Assembly: GCA_024114885.1 (NCBI GenBank)
Contig: CP099424.1
Location: 372,001 to 436,000, forward strand
From: Septoria linicola
Taxonomy: Eukaryota; Ascomycota; Dothideomycetes; Mycosphaerellales; Mycosphaerellaceae
Length of the DNA: 64,000 nucleotides
Direction of reading: 5' to 3'
This document shows, piece by piece, positions 33,732-46,263 of this stretch (position 1 is the first letter of the stretch; each line of letters opens with the position of its first letter). The notes under the pieces were generated by a model, which was not told the DNA's origin, did not search any database, and worked only from the letters and a program-made list of their open reading frames with translations. The translations under genes and the position numbers were made by a program.

Positions 33732-34088
33732 TCATCCTGACCGCACACTCGACCCAGCACTCGACTTGCTCTCCGTGGAAAACCTCCTCGTCTTCCTGCG
33801 ATAATCCTCCGGCGTGCACAGGACCAGCCCATACTTCTCAATCATCTCTTCATCACTCAAATATGTAAGCTCGCGATAGAATTGCTTGCTGCAAGGATCC
33901 GGGACACGGAACTGTTGGCCTTGTAATTGCACCGACATGACTGGCTTCTCAGCTGGTATTTGGTCTGGCTTGACCGGAAGACGAACGCCGAGAAGGTCGC
34001 TGACGGCTTCGTATGTAGAATCTCGTTCATCATCGGCTCCGGTGTGCTGCCAGTGGCCGGAGGAGCTTGGTTGGTAAAGGAGTGTCAT
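33732..34088 (-). CDS. Small hypothetical protein
   Basis: From the ATG at 34088 the frame gives 118 residues, with segments LLGVRLPVKPDQIP, KQFYRELTYLSDEEMIEKYG and a basic Ser-rich tail. The frame is also open from an ATG at 34217, but the extra part is Asn/Thr/Pro rich and looks non-coding. No signal peptide or known domain. The even, protein-like composition after residue 30 is the main support. Confidence 0.45.
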   Translation of the reverse strand: MTLLYQPSSSGHWQHTGADDERDSTYEAVSDLLGVRLPVKPDQIPAEKPVMSVQLQGQQFRVPDPCSKQFYRELTYLSDEEMIEKYGLVLCTPEDYRRKTRRFSTESKSSAGSSVRSG

Positions 34089-35517
34089 GGTTGGTGTGTA
34101 TGTTGATGGTGATACTGATCTGATTAAGTGAATGTGTTGTGGTAAGTCCAGCAGGGCCAGCTCTGGTAATGTTGTATTATTATTCGTTGTTGGCGAAGGA
34201 AAGAGCGTGTAGGTCATTGATCAGTAATTGTTGTTTCTGGGGTGGTAGAGGATGACCTGAGGTGGAAATTCGTGGTTACTTATTGTTTGCAGGCCAGCGC
34301 CACTGATCGACAAACCCTGGATCTGCGCTTCACGTGCACTCTAAACACTTGTATCGTTTCAGACTTTCAGTCGTCGGCTGCAGCTGGTGAGTTCGACGCA
34401 TGCGCCACTATGTCTGTGCAGATTTGTGCTGAGGCAGTCTGGCCTGGTCATAATGGATCGTGCTATGGCCGTTTTCGTTCTGCAGAGCTGTTGGCTTACG
34501 CACTGCGCAAGCGGGCGTCCAGCTGTTCACGCCCATTTTCACCTTCTGCTCCGAGAAGTTCGCAAGCCACACTCTAGCCATGGGACAGATCCTGCAGAAT
34601 ACAGTTGGCAACTGCATGTCACCCTCTGCACTGCAGCATAAGATTGCTCCTTGACAGCGTCCCAACACGAATATTGCCAAGACGGCACATGAGCATGCTC
34701 TATCCCTGCATCTCTTTCAGCACTCCGGCTCATGACTGGGACTACGGCTCGAGTAGCTATACCTTTAAAGTCTTGTGAGGAGTCACAGCTCTAATCATGT
34801 GCGCAATATGTGCGCTTGTGGTTGCTAGGCACCAAGATGCCATGCCTTGAAGCTGTCGTAAGCCAGGTCGTGTGAGGAGACATCCAGCATGCAGCATATC
34901 CACGAACCGTTCTGGTTCTTCTGAGTGGTCGCTTGTGTCGCTTTTGCCGAGCAGTGGTGTGTACTCTGTCAAAACATGCGGGAGACCAGTCTCGGTACTG
35001 AGGCATACTGAGTTGTCAAACTGCTCCAGTGATACCACCAACACCACATCAGCTTTCAAACCTTCTAGAGCCTCAAACGGCACCTCGGACACTCTCAACG
35101 GCGGTGTAGAACAGACACAGTCTCTCCTATAGACGCACAGACATATCTCGCCTCCTGCCGAGTCGTGATCTGAAACACGGATCGATCACTTCCGCATTTG
35201 GAAGCGTTCTGCAGACTTGCAGCCAATCAAATCACCGTATTTCTGCCCAACGAGCAGATCTCGTACAAAACTTCCTGCCGGTACCTGCTGCTGTTGTCGG
35301 TATATGCAGGGAGGCTCAATAGAACTGCCACCGGCAGTGCAGCTGTAGCGGCTGTCATTTGCTTGACATGTTCGCTGTTGCAAGTCTAGGCTCTATTTCC
35401 TTGCGTACGTGTGCGTTTTCGTGTTCTTCGCAGACCGCTCATTTCACGCACGAAGCATGGCCAGGCATCTGAGCTATAGCAGCATTGATCGGCGTCCTCT
35501 GCTACAATGAAAACACC
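34089..35517. other. Intergenic, no gene seen
   Basis: 1.4 kb. One minus frame (34757-35098) has a reasonable composition but begins with TTG and has no motif. Confidence 0.3.
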
Positions 35518-37341
35518 TCAAGTGAGCCAGCCATAGGACCACGCCCAACGCGACTTCTTCCTCGTTTGCTCAAACTGCTCAGACTCCTTGAGACGTCCCG
35601 ACCACAGATCGATAGTGTCGGCCCTTGCGAACTACAGAACATTAGCCTCGCCTCAAACTCAGGCGACAAATCGTTACTCACCTTAGTCCTGTGCACAAGT
35701 TTCCACACAATGATGGGCACAATGAAAATAGGAATGCCAACATACGAAGCCACAAAGTCAGACGTCGACCAATTGCCCTTCAAGAAGACCGGGAATCCAC
35801 AGATGAGTGTGATCATCGTGGCTCCAACGAATCCAAACCAAGCAGTATACGGCTGGAGAGGACCCTTCCATGGCAAGGTATCACGGCTGACATTTTGTGC
35901 TCTGAGCGCCGCATGAAAGCGAATGTAGGCAAAGCACAGTGTCGCCCATGCGATGAGGCCAGCGACCGTACTGAGGCTCTGAAGCCAGTCGAACGCCTGC
36001 GATGCACCGCCTGTGCCGAGACCTGATTGCTGTAAGTATGAGTCTGCCGGTCACGAAAGAAGTCAGAACTTACTGAGATATGCCAGAGGCCCAAAAAGCC
36101 AGGAAGCAAGAACTGCCCAGTAAGGCACGCCATCTTTGTTCGTCTTGCCAAAGATTTGCGGAAGCTGGCGATCTGTAGTCATGGCCACAATCATACGAGA
36201 GCCAACCCAACAGTACGAATTGCCGGCCGACCAGGCAGAGACCAGGATGCATGCATTCACAATCGAAGGCAAAGCAACAATGCCGCTTTCCCTTATCGCA
36301 ATAACCCAAGGCGAAGAAGCAGCATTGCCACTACCAGAGACCAAGTCTTCGTTCCGAGGATCTACGATCAAACCAATCAGGAGCGCACCCATGATGTAGA
36401 AGAAGCCGATACGGTAGGTGACCAGACTGGCAGCTCTAGGAATGGCTCGATGGGGATTGATCGACTCTGCAGCACTAATGACTACCGTTTCGATGCCGAT
36501 GAACGAGAATGATGCATTGACGAAAGCAGACATCAGTCCGAGAAATGCTCCTGTCGAGCCCGTGATGCCATTGTAGTCGACCCATGGGCCAGGATTATTC
36601 CAGTATTGAAACCCAGTAGTCCGTCCATTTGGCCCGCCGCCGGAGGTGATGATAATCGAGACCAGAATCAAGCCGACGAAACAAAGGACTTTGATCGAGC
36701 CAGCTACGACTTCTGTTTCTCCGAAAACGCGGACGCTGAGAAGATTGATGATCAGGATCAACGCTAGAGCAATCGTGATTACCACAGCCTGAGATAGATC
36801 CGTCCAGTAGCTGACAATAATCGCGGACGCCGATGCTTCTGCTGCGATTGCAATAGTATAGCAGTAACCATACGAGATTGCCAGACTGAATCCGACACTT
36901 GGATCAATAAATCGAGTTGCCCAATGCGGGAAAGAACCTGCCGTGGGAAACTACTCTTCTTCATCAGCATCCACATCCCATTTACCGCCACCACCAACAT
37001 ATACAACAACTCACCACAGTCGCCAACTCCGCAATACTCTGCATAACACACCACAACACCGCTCCCACAATGATGTAGGCCAGCAACAGCCCCGCCGGCC
37101 CAGCAGAAGCATACGCGCTGCCCGTTCCGATGAACAGTCCCGTTCCAATTCCAGAACAGAAACCGATCATTGTGACTTGATAGTTTCGCAGTCGACGTTG
37201 TGTAGCGCCATGACCGCCGACATTGAGCTGAGGCTCCGAGATAGATCCTGCCTTGGAGTGTGGTAGTTCCTGGCTATGGCTATGCGTAGCATGGACTTTC
37301 AATCCAGCATGGTCGTCTTGATCCTCGCCGAACGAATGCAT
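35518..37341 (-). CDS. Amino-acid permease, yeast amino-acid transporter (YAT/APC) family
   Basis: Four exons, 37341-37015, 36950-36074, 36022-35682 and 35631-35518, give 552 residues, normal for the family. A hydrophilic N-tail is followed by the first transport helices RNYQVTMIGFCSGIGTGLFI and AGPAGLLLAYIIVGAVLWC, and the conserved FPTAGSFPHWATRFIDPS. The later SFIGIETVVISAAES and NPHRAIPRA are also hallmarks. About twelve membrane spans can be counted. The C-tail ends KSRWAWSYGWLT. Such permeases import amino acids at the plasma membrane by proton symport, and substrate range cannot be read from sequence. In intron 2, the acceptor after AATCAG keeps frame, while the more obvious upstream TTACAG does not. 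Confidence 0.85.
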
Positions 37342-38688
37342 GATTGCGGAGACTCAATCCAGTTCGTGGAGCGGGTATGGAGAAATGGGGAGAGAGCAAC
37401 GGAGCACAAATTCAACTTATACTTGATGGCATCATTTTGCCATCGAAAATGTCTCAATCATGGCTTGACAATTCCTGCACCACGACCGATGTCGACATCC
37501 GGTCTAACCACGGCGTTTGACGGCATGTCGTCAAGTCTGGCGCGTCTGCAGGGCTATGGACCGCTCAACGCATCTTCAAAGTCTGCAAGACGCGTTGTTT
37601 CAAGCGATGACTGTCTTCTGCAAGTCAACATACATTGCGACAGAAAAGACGTAGCAGAAAGGCAGACTGAAAAATCGCAGCGGAAGGTACTTCCCAAGCT
37701 GCCAAGGATTACGTGATGGCGGCACGAATTCTCCTTGACCTCTCAAGCTTTTCCAGCCGCTGTCTTGGAGGTGAGCATTTCATCGTTCGTCGCTTGTCTA
37801 ATCTATCAAATGCGAATCATGCGAAAATCAGGTCGGCTCCACCAAAGCTCATGTCTATCGTCTGAGTCGTCCGAGTAGATGCGTCCAAGCTACAGTGACT
37901 CCACGCCCATGGGGCCCAACAGCACATCCCCTTTCTGTTCTCCCTTTTGGCACGTAGATACTCCACTCAAGTCCAACAGTAATATGTAGCCTCCTATCCC
38001 GAAACCCATCCTCCGGATTCTCATGTACTCCAGTAGCTCTCTATACCCAACATCGCCGGAGAACGTGTTGTCAGTAAGCACGACTGCGCCTGAACAAAGA
38101 CGAGGCAATCTGTCTTGAGCGAAGGCAAATCCCGTCAGACCACGACAACGCAGTGACGCTTCGCCATGGGTCGCATTGATACTGTGAATGATCTTTGTGG
38201 TCTCAGCTTGATATGTTGACAATCCGACTCCTACAGCGCAGGCCACTTCACTCGAGGTTCTGGTGCTGGCGTATAGAGATGAGGCAGTATCGATGACTTC
38301 GCAACTCGGAAGATCATCGTTTCGCCGTGTCATGAAACACGAGATGAAGACTTGTCACAGCAGTGAAGGAGATAGTCGATGATTCTCGCCATGCACTATT
38401 GGCGTGACTACCATGCGCGTCTTCTTGATGGAGCACACACTGTTCTATCCTGACTCTATTCCCCATTCCATCCAATTGCTCCTTCTAGCACCTGATTTGC
38501 CCACTCATTCGCTCATCCCATGTTAAAGTCATGTTTGGGTAATGTTAAACGATTTCCTCCCGAGAGAACACTTATGCATGTTTAATCATGTGTCTCTATT
38601 TCCTCTGTAAACGCCTACGCTTGAACGATGTTGAAAGTCTTTGGCAGAAGATAGTGTTGAAATGTGCTGCAGGCAGCTAGCTGCAAGA
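37342..38688. other. Intergenic between permease and glycine decarboxylase genes
   Basis: 1.35 kb, holds the weak minus-strand frame listed separately and an AT-richer stretch (38510-38620). Nothing else seen. Confidence 0.3.
37890..38333 (-). CDS. Weakly supported ORF, 147 aa
   Basis: An ATG-initiated frame between the permease and the glycine decarboxylase gene. Composition is acceptable, with a Gly/Leu-rich hydrophobic patch (GFGIGGYILLLDLSG), but there is no motif and no sign of splicing. It may be spurious. Confidence 0.25.
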   Translation of the reverse strand: MTRRNDDLPSCEVIDTASSLYASTRTSSEVACAVGVGLSTYQAETTKIIHSINATHGEASLRCRGLTGFAFAQDRLPRLCSGAVVLTDNTFSGDVGYRELLEYMRIRRMGFGIGGYILLLDLSGVSTCQKGEQKGDVLLGPMGVESL

Positions 38689-41600
38689 TTAGGTCGACTG
38701 GACTGGTTGGTCCTCGACTGTGCCGCCTGGTGCGCAACTGGAATTCATGTTAGCATATGATCATGTCTCAGACGAGGAGCCTGACGCATTTCGCATCGCA
38801 AAGCATGACTTACCTGCAGAAAAGATTGGTATCACCATAGGCGTCATCCAATCGAGTCACGCTTGGCCAGAACTTCTTCTCCTTCAGCCACGCGAGTGGG
38901 TAAGCTGCCTTCTCTCGGCTGTAGGGACGGTCCCATTCAGAGACGATCAGATCTTGCTGCGTGTGAGGGGCCATCTTGAGGACATTGCCCTCGCGTGGCT
39001 GGGTGCCGTTCTCGATCTCGCGGATTTCCTCACGAATCGACAGGAGAGCATCACAGAAACGGTCAAGCTCGTTCTTGCTCTCGGACTCGGTAGGCTCAAT
39101 CATCAAAGTGTTGGAGATGGGCCACGACATGGTTGGCGAGTGGAAGCCGTAGTCCTGCAGACGCTTAGCGATATCAATGACCTCAATTCCGGCGGACTTC
39201 TTGAAGCCTCTTGTATCGAGGATGAACTCGTGGGCACAACGCTGGTTGGCGTTCGTGAAGGCAATGTCGTACTTGCCCTCACCCTTCAGCTGCGACATGA
39301 TGTAGTTCGCATTCAGGAGGGTGATCTTGGTCGCATGGGTAAGTCCGCGGGCACCCATCATCTTGATGTAGGCCCAGGAGATAGGCAAGATGCTGGCAGA
39401 ACCCCAAGGCGCAGCAGAAACTGGAGCGATGGCCTTCTCACCACCAACGTTGGCAACCAGCGGGTGACCAGGCAGGAAGGGAGACAGGTGCTCCGCAACA
39501 CCAATAGGTCCAACACCCGGACCACCACCGCCGTGAGGGATACAAAAAGTCTTGTGCAGATTAAGGTGGCACACGTCGGCGCCAATCTCGCCAGGCGAGC
39601 AGAGACCGATCTGCGCGTTCATGTTAGCGCCGTCCATGTAGACTTGTCCGCCATGCTGGTGGACGATTTCACAAGCCTCCTTCACTTGAGGCTCGAAAAC
39701 GCCGAAAGTAGATGGATATGTGACCATGAATGCACCAAGTTCCTCGCTGTACTTTTCACACTTGGTCTTGAGATCTGCAATGTCCAGATTGCCAGTGCCA
39801 TTGACATCACACTTGATTGTCACGACTCGCATGCCTGCCATAGCTGCAGAAGCTGGGTTCGTGCCGTGTGCAGAAGATGGGATGAGGCAGATGTCGCGCT
39901 TCTTGCCCGGCTGTTGCTCCTGATACTTGCGAATGACACGAAGACCAGTAAACTCACCCTGTGCACCCGAATTTGGCTGCAGTGAGACCGAGTGGAAACC
40001 AGTGATCTCTGCAAGGTCATTCTCGAGCTCCTTGATCAAAGTCTGGTAGCCCTTGGTCTGGTCGCTTGGGGCAAAGGGATGGATATTAGCGAACTCAGGC
40101 CAGGTCACAGGAAGCATCTCCGTCGTGGCATTGAGCTTCATCGTGCACGAACCAAGTGGGATCATTGAGTGAACAAGCGACAAATCCTTGGACTGCAAAT
40201 GGTGCATGTAGCGCATGATCTCAGTCTCTGAGTGATAGGAGTTGAACACAGGGTGTGTCAAGAACTCTGATGTGCGGCGCAGAGACTCTGGAACCTGAGC
40301 ATTGGCCTCGACACCTTGTGCGAGTGCCTCGACGTCGATAGCATCGGTAGTGAAAGCCTTGAAGATCTCGTCGATCTGCTTCTTGCCGACGGTCTCGTCG
40401 ATGGTGATTCCGATGTGCTCATCATCAATCACACGGAAATTCGTGAGAAAGTTGGCCACGGACTTGGCAGCGAATCCCGGTGCATCGTGCTTCTTGACAA
40501 CGACAGTGTCGAAAGCGACTGGCTTGCGGACTTCTAAACCTCCGCTCTCAAGGCCCTTTGCGAGAACTTGAGTCATCTTTGCGACCTTTTCGGCGATCTT
40601 CTTGAGACCCTGTGGGCCGTGGTAGACAGCGTACATGGCGCTCATGTTGGCGAGAAGTGCTTGTGCAGTGCAAACATTGCTCGTAGCCTTTTCTCTCCTG
40701 ATATGCTGCTCACGAGTCTGCAATGCCAGACGCGCAGCATTGTTTCCGAGACGGTCCTTGGACAGACCGATCAATCGACCTGGGATCTTACGGCTGTGCT
40801 TGTCGCTGACGGCAAAGAAGGCGGCATGCGGGCCACCAAAGCCGAATGGCACGCCAAATCGCTGAGCGTTACCGAATGCCACGTCTGCACCGAACTCGCC
40901 TGGTGGAGTGAGCAAAGTCAATGCGAGCAGATCTGTGCCCACTGCAAATGTTCCCTTGTACTCGTGTACCTTGTCTGCAAGCGCTCTGTAGTCCTCGACG
41001 CCTCCCAGAGTGTCTGGGTACTGAGCCTGGACTCCCAGCAGGCTGTCACCGAGCTCGTCTACGCGCTTGCAATTGTCTGCCAGAATATCTGCCACCTCGA
41101 TTGTGATACCGAAACCCTGTGCTCGGCTTTCCAGAACAGCAATCGTCTGTGGGTGGGCGAGATGTGAAACCAGCCAGATCTTCTTCTCCATCTTCTTCAA
41201 ACGCGACGCTGGGATCGAATTCATGGCCAGTGTCATGGCCTCTGCCGCAGCTGTTGGCTCATCTAACAGAGAAGCATTGGCAATGGCGAGTCCGGTCAGA
41301 TCAGTGACCATGGTCTGGAAGTTCAGCAGCGACTCCAGTCTGCCCTGACTGATTTCAGGCTGGTATGGAGTGTAGCTGGTATACCATGCTGGGTTTTCGA
41401 GGATGTTACGCTTAATGACCTCTGGCACGCGAGTTCCTGCATAGCCGCAGCCGATGTACGACTTGTAGACCTTGTTCTCGCTGGCAATCTCTCTCAATCG
41501 AGCCAACAGCTGGCTCTCCGAAAAGCCACCCTCAGTGGTAGGCACAGAGCCCGACTCTGGAACTGGTCCTTCAACATTGAGGTCTTTTGCCGTCAGAATT

Positions 41601-41956
41601 GACTCTGGCAGAACTTGCTTCACGAAGTCGTCCAAGCTCTTGACAGGCGGATCGAGGGCCTGCAGCATCTCCTCGGTCGTGGTGGCGGTGGGACCAATGT
41701 GGCGGCGGGGGAAGGTGTCGAGCGGCGCGAAGATGGAGGAATCATGGTCCTTGACGGCGAGGTCGTCGCTCGGCTGCTGTTGCGAGCTCGAGTAGAAGCC
41801 GCGGCTTCTGGTATGGGCGGAATCCTGCTCGGCGGGCGAAATGTGGTAGGCGCGAGTGATGGCAATGCGGTTGGTCGGCCTATACACGCATTTCGCAGAC
41901 AGAGGTCGTCTCGTTGCGAGCCATTGCGCCCTCAGGCGAATCGCTGCTGCCGACAT
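38689..41956 (-). CDS. GCV2: Glycine dehydrogenase (decarboxylating), P-protein, mitochondrial
   Basis: A main exon 41956-38814 and a short terminal exon 38737-38689 (intron 38813-38738, phase 2) give about 1063 residues. The first ~45 residues are a mitochondrial presequence (RLRAQWLATRRPLSAK). Conserved blocks include DTFPRRHIGPT, YIGCGYAGTRVPEVIKRNI, PYQPEISQGRLESL and IPLGSCTMKLNATTEM. The PLP-binding lysine lies in HLNLHKTFCIPHGGGGPG near residue 800. The last exon supplies the family-typical Cys-rich end (FCSCAPGGTVED). The P-protein decarboxylates glycine and passes the methylamine group to lipoyl-H-protein in the mitochondrial glycine cleavage complex, feeding one-carbon metabolism. 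Intact. Confidence 0.93.
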
Positions 41957-43300
41957 GGTGCGGTAGTCGATCTGGCTCCTGCTGTCACGACCCTCAACGC
42001 GAATATCTCACAGTTGAGCGTACTCGCGGGGAGATTCTCCAAAAGTGTCTTAGAAATGTGCCTGGCTGTGCCACGAGCAAAAGAGCTCAACAGGCGATCA
42101 AGTAGAATAGCAGCTCCTCGTCCCCTCACAAAATTCACAAAAGTCGTGTATGCAAGTGAGATCCTCCCGCAGTCTTGGAAGAAAAGTTGCAAGACTCACT
42201 TTCCAACCACTTTTTGCTGCACGACGATCGCCGAAATAATAGAATCCCCAAGGTTTAAGTTGTATCTTATCAATTCACCCGTCGGTAGCCGGATAGCTGT
42301 CTCTTTACCAACCACAACACCTCACACGCGCTGATGGGTTAGTTATGCAAGCTGCAAGAATCTCGGTCTCCGCGAGGCAAAAGCTCCTCTCACCACGAGA
42401 CCGCGTGTGATTATATACCTGTTACCTAAAATCTCTACTCTCGCCATCGCTCTCCGCTGAGCTTCCCATCGGACTCTGCTGCCGGGTTCATACAGCCAAT
42501 CACGACCTCCGCGATACCCGTTCCGCTCCTGGTCTTTCCATCTCGTCCCCAACGACACGTGGAGCAGATACACCACCTGCGACAGCGTCTATGACCACGG
42601 GCTTCTGATTACTTGGACTGGGCGACGAGTCCCCGAGGGTCTCTTGATAGCAGAGCAGAAGATGATCGCACGGGCGTAGTCTGACCTCTTTTGTCGTGGC
42701 GAGAAGTTGGTGCTTGGCGGGGGAACTGCAGCCTTTTTGGGTAAGGACACGAGGTGTTATATGCAGGTACCAGATCGCTGCGCTACACCATCGCATGCAG
42801 AGCTGAGCTGGCATCTGGTTGGTATTGACGATCGGCATACTGCTTGCACTTCATCATGAATTTGGATGAATGATGGCTGGCACTGACGGAAAGTAGTCAT
42901 CTCTGCAGCGAGCACATTCGTACTGCGAAGATCTCCATCTCAGCGTGCTGCCTCAAGCGGTAGGCAGCATTTGAGCATCAGCATGAGTGACTCGTCCAAG
43001 TCTCGTGTACGCTGAAGATCCCGAGAAGCTATCATTGAAGCCGTACAGAACAGAAAATACGGCATTTCTGTGTGCACCAAGGCTACCTCACTTTGACCTA
43101 GCTCACTAGCTCTGATCACAGGTGTTTTTGGGACCTGGACCGGACTGACCTTCAACGGCATGGCGTTGAGACATCCAGGGAGAAATGCTGCAAGGGGCTC
43201 TACCATTACAGCTCTATCTCCATGAAGTGGCCAGATCCCGGACACGGGATCAGAAGGTTAGATAACTTCTACATGACCAGGAATCAAATTCGGACTTATG
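41957..43300. other. Intergenic, no gene seen
   Basis: 1.3 kb upstream of the glycine decarboxylase gene. Several short minus frames are present, none with motifs. Confidence 0.35.
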
Positions 43301-43319
43301 TCTTTCCAAGATAAAGGAT

Positions 43320-44130
43320 CGTCCAGTTCTGGAGCATCTGGACATCCATCAGCATGGTATGGGAGGGAGATGGCGAGACATCCGCTGGTTACCTCTCTTC
43401 CCATCCTTTCAGCCCAAGCAGATACCTTCGGCTTTCAAAAGAACCAGGATTTGCATCTGCATCAAGATAACTCGCATTGCTTCCAATGGCTGCGATGCTG
43501 CGATTCTGGATCGTCCTGGCCCACATCAGCATGGTGAACAGCCATCTGAAGAGGCAGAGTATCAGTGACTTATACACCCGCATTCCAACAGGCAAGGACA
43601 GCATCAGTCTCCTGATCCTGGCGAATGTGCACATAGAGCAGGTTTGATGATTATTGCACAAGAACAGGAGCCTCCTACCTGCTATCACCTTCCGGTAGCA
43701 GTCGTCCCATAGACCTGGATCATCCTGGCATTTATCAGCATGGCTGTCAAGAATAAAGAGAGCACGCTCTTTCATCCTAGCTAATGGGACTGAGCGTGAG
43801 CAGAGGTCTTCCACCTTCTGCTGGCTTCTGCTGGCAGTAAAGCTGGAGTCCCGAAGCATCCTGGCACTCGTCAGCACGGCGAACGGAAATATCTGGAGAA
43901 GCATAGCATGAGTGACTTCTGCACTCCTCTTCGAAAATTGAGGGGCAGCATCAAACCCCCAAATCTGCCGAACTCTGCTCGCAGAGCGGGAAGTGTGTCT
44001 GCTTTCACTATATTAGAAGACACCTTTCCAACATCAGCTTCCAATACCATTCGATTCCTAAACCTGAAGCATCTTGGCACTCATGAGCATGGTCGTCAAG
44101 AACAAAGGGAGCGCCTCCTTTCGGCTTATA
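43320..44130. repeat. Field of degenerate repeats, unit about 140-215 bp
   Basis: A motif close to CATCCTGGCACTCATCAGCA recurs near 43329, 43509, 43715, 43856 and 44070, with related flanks. For example, a GTCAAGAAYAAAGRGAGCRC block followed by a GGGACTGRGC block occurs after the copies at 43715 and 44070. A GTGACTT block occurs near 43560 and 43910. Copies differ by many substitutions and small indels. Minus-strand frames through the array (43389-43904, 44008-44277) give similar peptides (for instance LDSHADKCQDDPGL and LDDHAHECQDASGL). Those frames are probably by-products of the repeat rather than a gene. This may be an old minisatellite or decayed repetitive gene. Confidence 0.5.
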
Positions 44131-44390
44131 CAGAGGGACTGGGCATGGACAGAGAACACAGGCACAAAGGAAGCTACATGATGTAAGGTTCTTTGTATTC
44201 GTCATTTGTGGCCAACTACCACGTCCACAGAATCGCCCGTTCTGGGCCCCTATCATGAAAGCAAAAACAAAAAGCAAGCCCTAATAACAAGTACCCTACA
44301 CGTGATACCATCCTTTACTCCTATGCAGATGGTGGCTCTGCCCAACGACGCGTCCCCGACTTTTCACCCCAAGATTTGCGCCAAAGGCTC

Positions 44391-45318
44391 TCAAAGGCCA
44401 AAAGGAGAGTGAAAATCGGCTGCCTGCTGATCGTCGACCGGATCCTTTGCATCTTCCTCGGCGAGCCAGCTGCTTGGTGGTGACTCGCTATCGAACTCCT
44501 CAAGACTTGAGCCCGAATTGCCGTTTTGTGTCGAGAGTGCCCCATCGTAGGCGGAGATATCATACGAAGAGTGCGCGAAGTACACATTGGAATCGAGTTC
44601 GCTTGAGTCGGACTGGTCGATGTCGCCTTGGAAGAAAGTGGGCGAGGGAGTGGCCGCCGCGACATAGCTCTCGACGCCATAGTCCTCCTCGTACGGATCC
44701 TCCTCCTCCGACAGTTTTCGAGCATCATCTGACAGAATGGGATATGTATCATCTGTCACTGGCTTGCGGGAGGCTGTGGTGAGCTCTTGGACTCGGCGAT
44801 GCTTCGCTGCAGGTACTGCCACCTGGATCTCATCTTCGACTTCGTCCTCCGCTTTGCGCTTAAGTGATCCAGTCTTCGTATTGCCTGAGCGTCGCGGGTC
44901 AATCGAAATGCTGGCTGGCTTGTGGCTTGACTCTGGCTCTGGCTCTGGCACTGGCTCTTCGTCGCTAGTATCTTGCTTAACGACGCGCTTTGGCATCTTT
45001 GGCTTCCGAACCGGCTTCTTCGGTGCGTAATTCTCATCGTCGCTGTCGTTCTTGCGCTTGCGAGACACTTTATTCGGAGGAGAGTCCTCGGCCTCGTCCT
45101 CGTCGTCCTCGACTTCTTGAGCTTTGCGCTTTCGCGACTTGTTCGTCGCCCCAGACTCCCCGACTACCCAGAGCTTGTGCTGCTTATGCGGCACACAGTC
45201 TTCAGTCTCTCCACGTCAAATGCAGGCGCGGCATGGATAGCCGCTGTGGACCTTGAGATCTGTCTCGCTGCAGAGCTCCTGACGCTTTGCGCAGGGGTAG
45301 CAGGCTGGGTGCAACTTC
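44391..45318 (-). pseudogene. Zn2Cys6-like finger protein, copy A of tandem family, 5' part broken
   Basis: Read from 45318 downwards one frame gives the finger (HPACYPCAKRQELC, then GYPCRAC), but a TGA at 45216-45218 interrupts it directly after the fifth Cys. No ATG is found upstream in that frame: the ATG at about 45393 leads into another frame. After the stop the frame continues (ETEDC, then LWVVGESGATNKSRKRKAQE) to 44391, with basic nuclear-localisation-like clusters and acidic Ser/Asp tracts. The part from 45194 is a 267-codon open frame beginning at a GTG. Copies B (46264-47311) and C (48654-49391) have the same layout with intact fingers. A short (TCTGGC)n tract lies at about 44930-44959. 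Probably a pseudogene, unless an unseen splice exists. Confidence 0.55.
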
Positions 45319-46263
45319 AAACTTGGCGTTCTCCCTGTCGACAGGTGGTCGTGTTCTCGCGCCTGCTGCGCGCGGCTGAGCCTTCTTGCGACCCATGATG
45401 ATGATCAAGGTTGCAAGAAGTCAGAAAGTGCTGGTGGACGAGATCTGTGACAATGTCAGCGCGCTGTCCGGCGGTCATCTTTGCCGTCAGTGGGAAGCAC
45501 TTACTGTGTTCTGTCACAGTTGGTTCTGTTGCTAAACCGTTGAGGATGTGTTCGGCGTCTGACTTCAAGGCTGTCGAAGAAGTGGTGTTGTATCGAAGTG
45601 TTATGGATAACGCGAGACGCGAAGACACGCGGCGGCGAAGGGGCAGGCCCACAAAAAATCTGATGCAGGTGAAGGAAGTTGACAAACGACGTCTGCGCGA
45701 GCCGTGAGCAACCCTCGAATCCACGTTTGGCCCTAGCCACTCTCACGAAGCGCACGGCAACAAGATATACGGATCGATCAAAAAGTATACGTTGTTCGGG
45801 CCATCATGAGAAAAAAAAGCAGAATCACGAGCAGGAATGCAGAGGAAGTGCTCTTCTGAAGACAAGCCGCCAGCAAACAGAATCAACGACAAGACAGAGG
45901 AGACGGTGAGCTTTCGCTGCTTTGTGCAGGCTCTCGGGAACCACACGACAACATCGATCAAGCGAGAGATCAGTCCAATACAGCAATGACAAGGCTTCGA
46001 TAGCTCATGAAAGCACAGCACCTCGGGAGAAAGAGAGAGCATAGTATCGTTGTTCTCCATTGCACATTACAGCTCGTACAGTCCACAGGACCGCAGTCCT
46101 GGGCTCATTCGGTCATCAAAACACAATCATACCGGCACTGCAGTGCTGCCGCCTTGCTCATGCTCGCTGCCATACACTCCTGGCGCCACTATCCCACAAC
46201 CATCCATCATCGTCCCAGTAGGTACCAGCAAGGCTGTCCGTCCCCCTTGTTCCCATCATTGGC
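45319..46263. other. Intergenic
   Basis: 0.95 kb. Short frames only. It includes the region where the lost 5' end of copy A would be expected. Confidence 0.3.

Noticed and set aside
34757..35098. 113-codon minus-strand frame
   Set aside because: TTG start, no motif, isolated.
38720..39985. 421-codon open frame on the plus strand
   Set aside because: It lies antisense to the glycine decarboxylase gene, whose codon bias leaves the opposite strand open. No motif.
43389..44277. Minus-strand frames with similar peptides
   Set aside because: They follow the degenerate DNA repeats; no proper start, splice or domain. Treated as repeat by-product.
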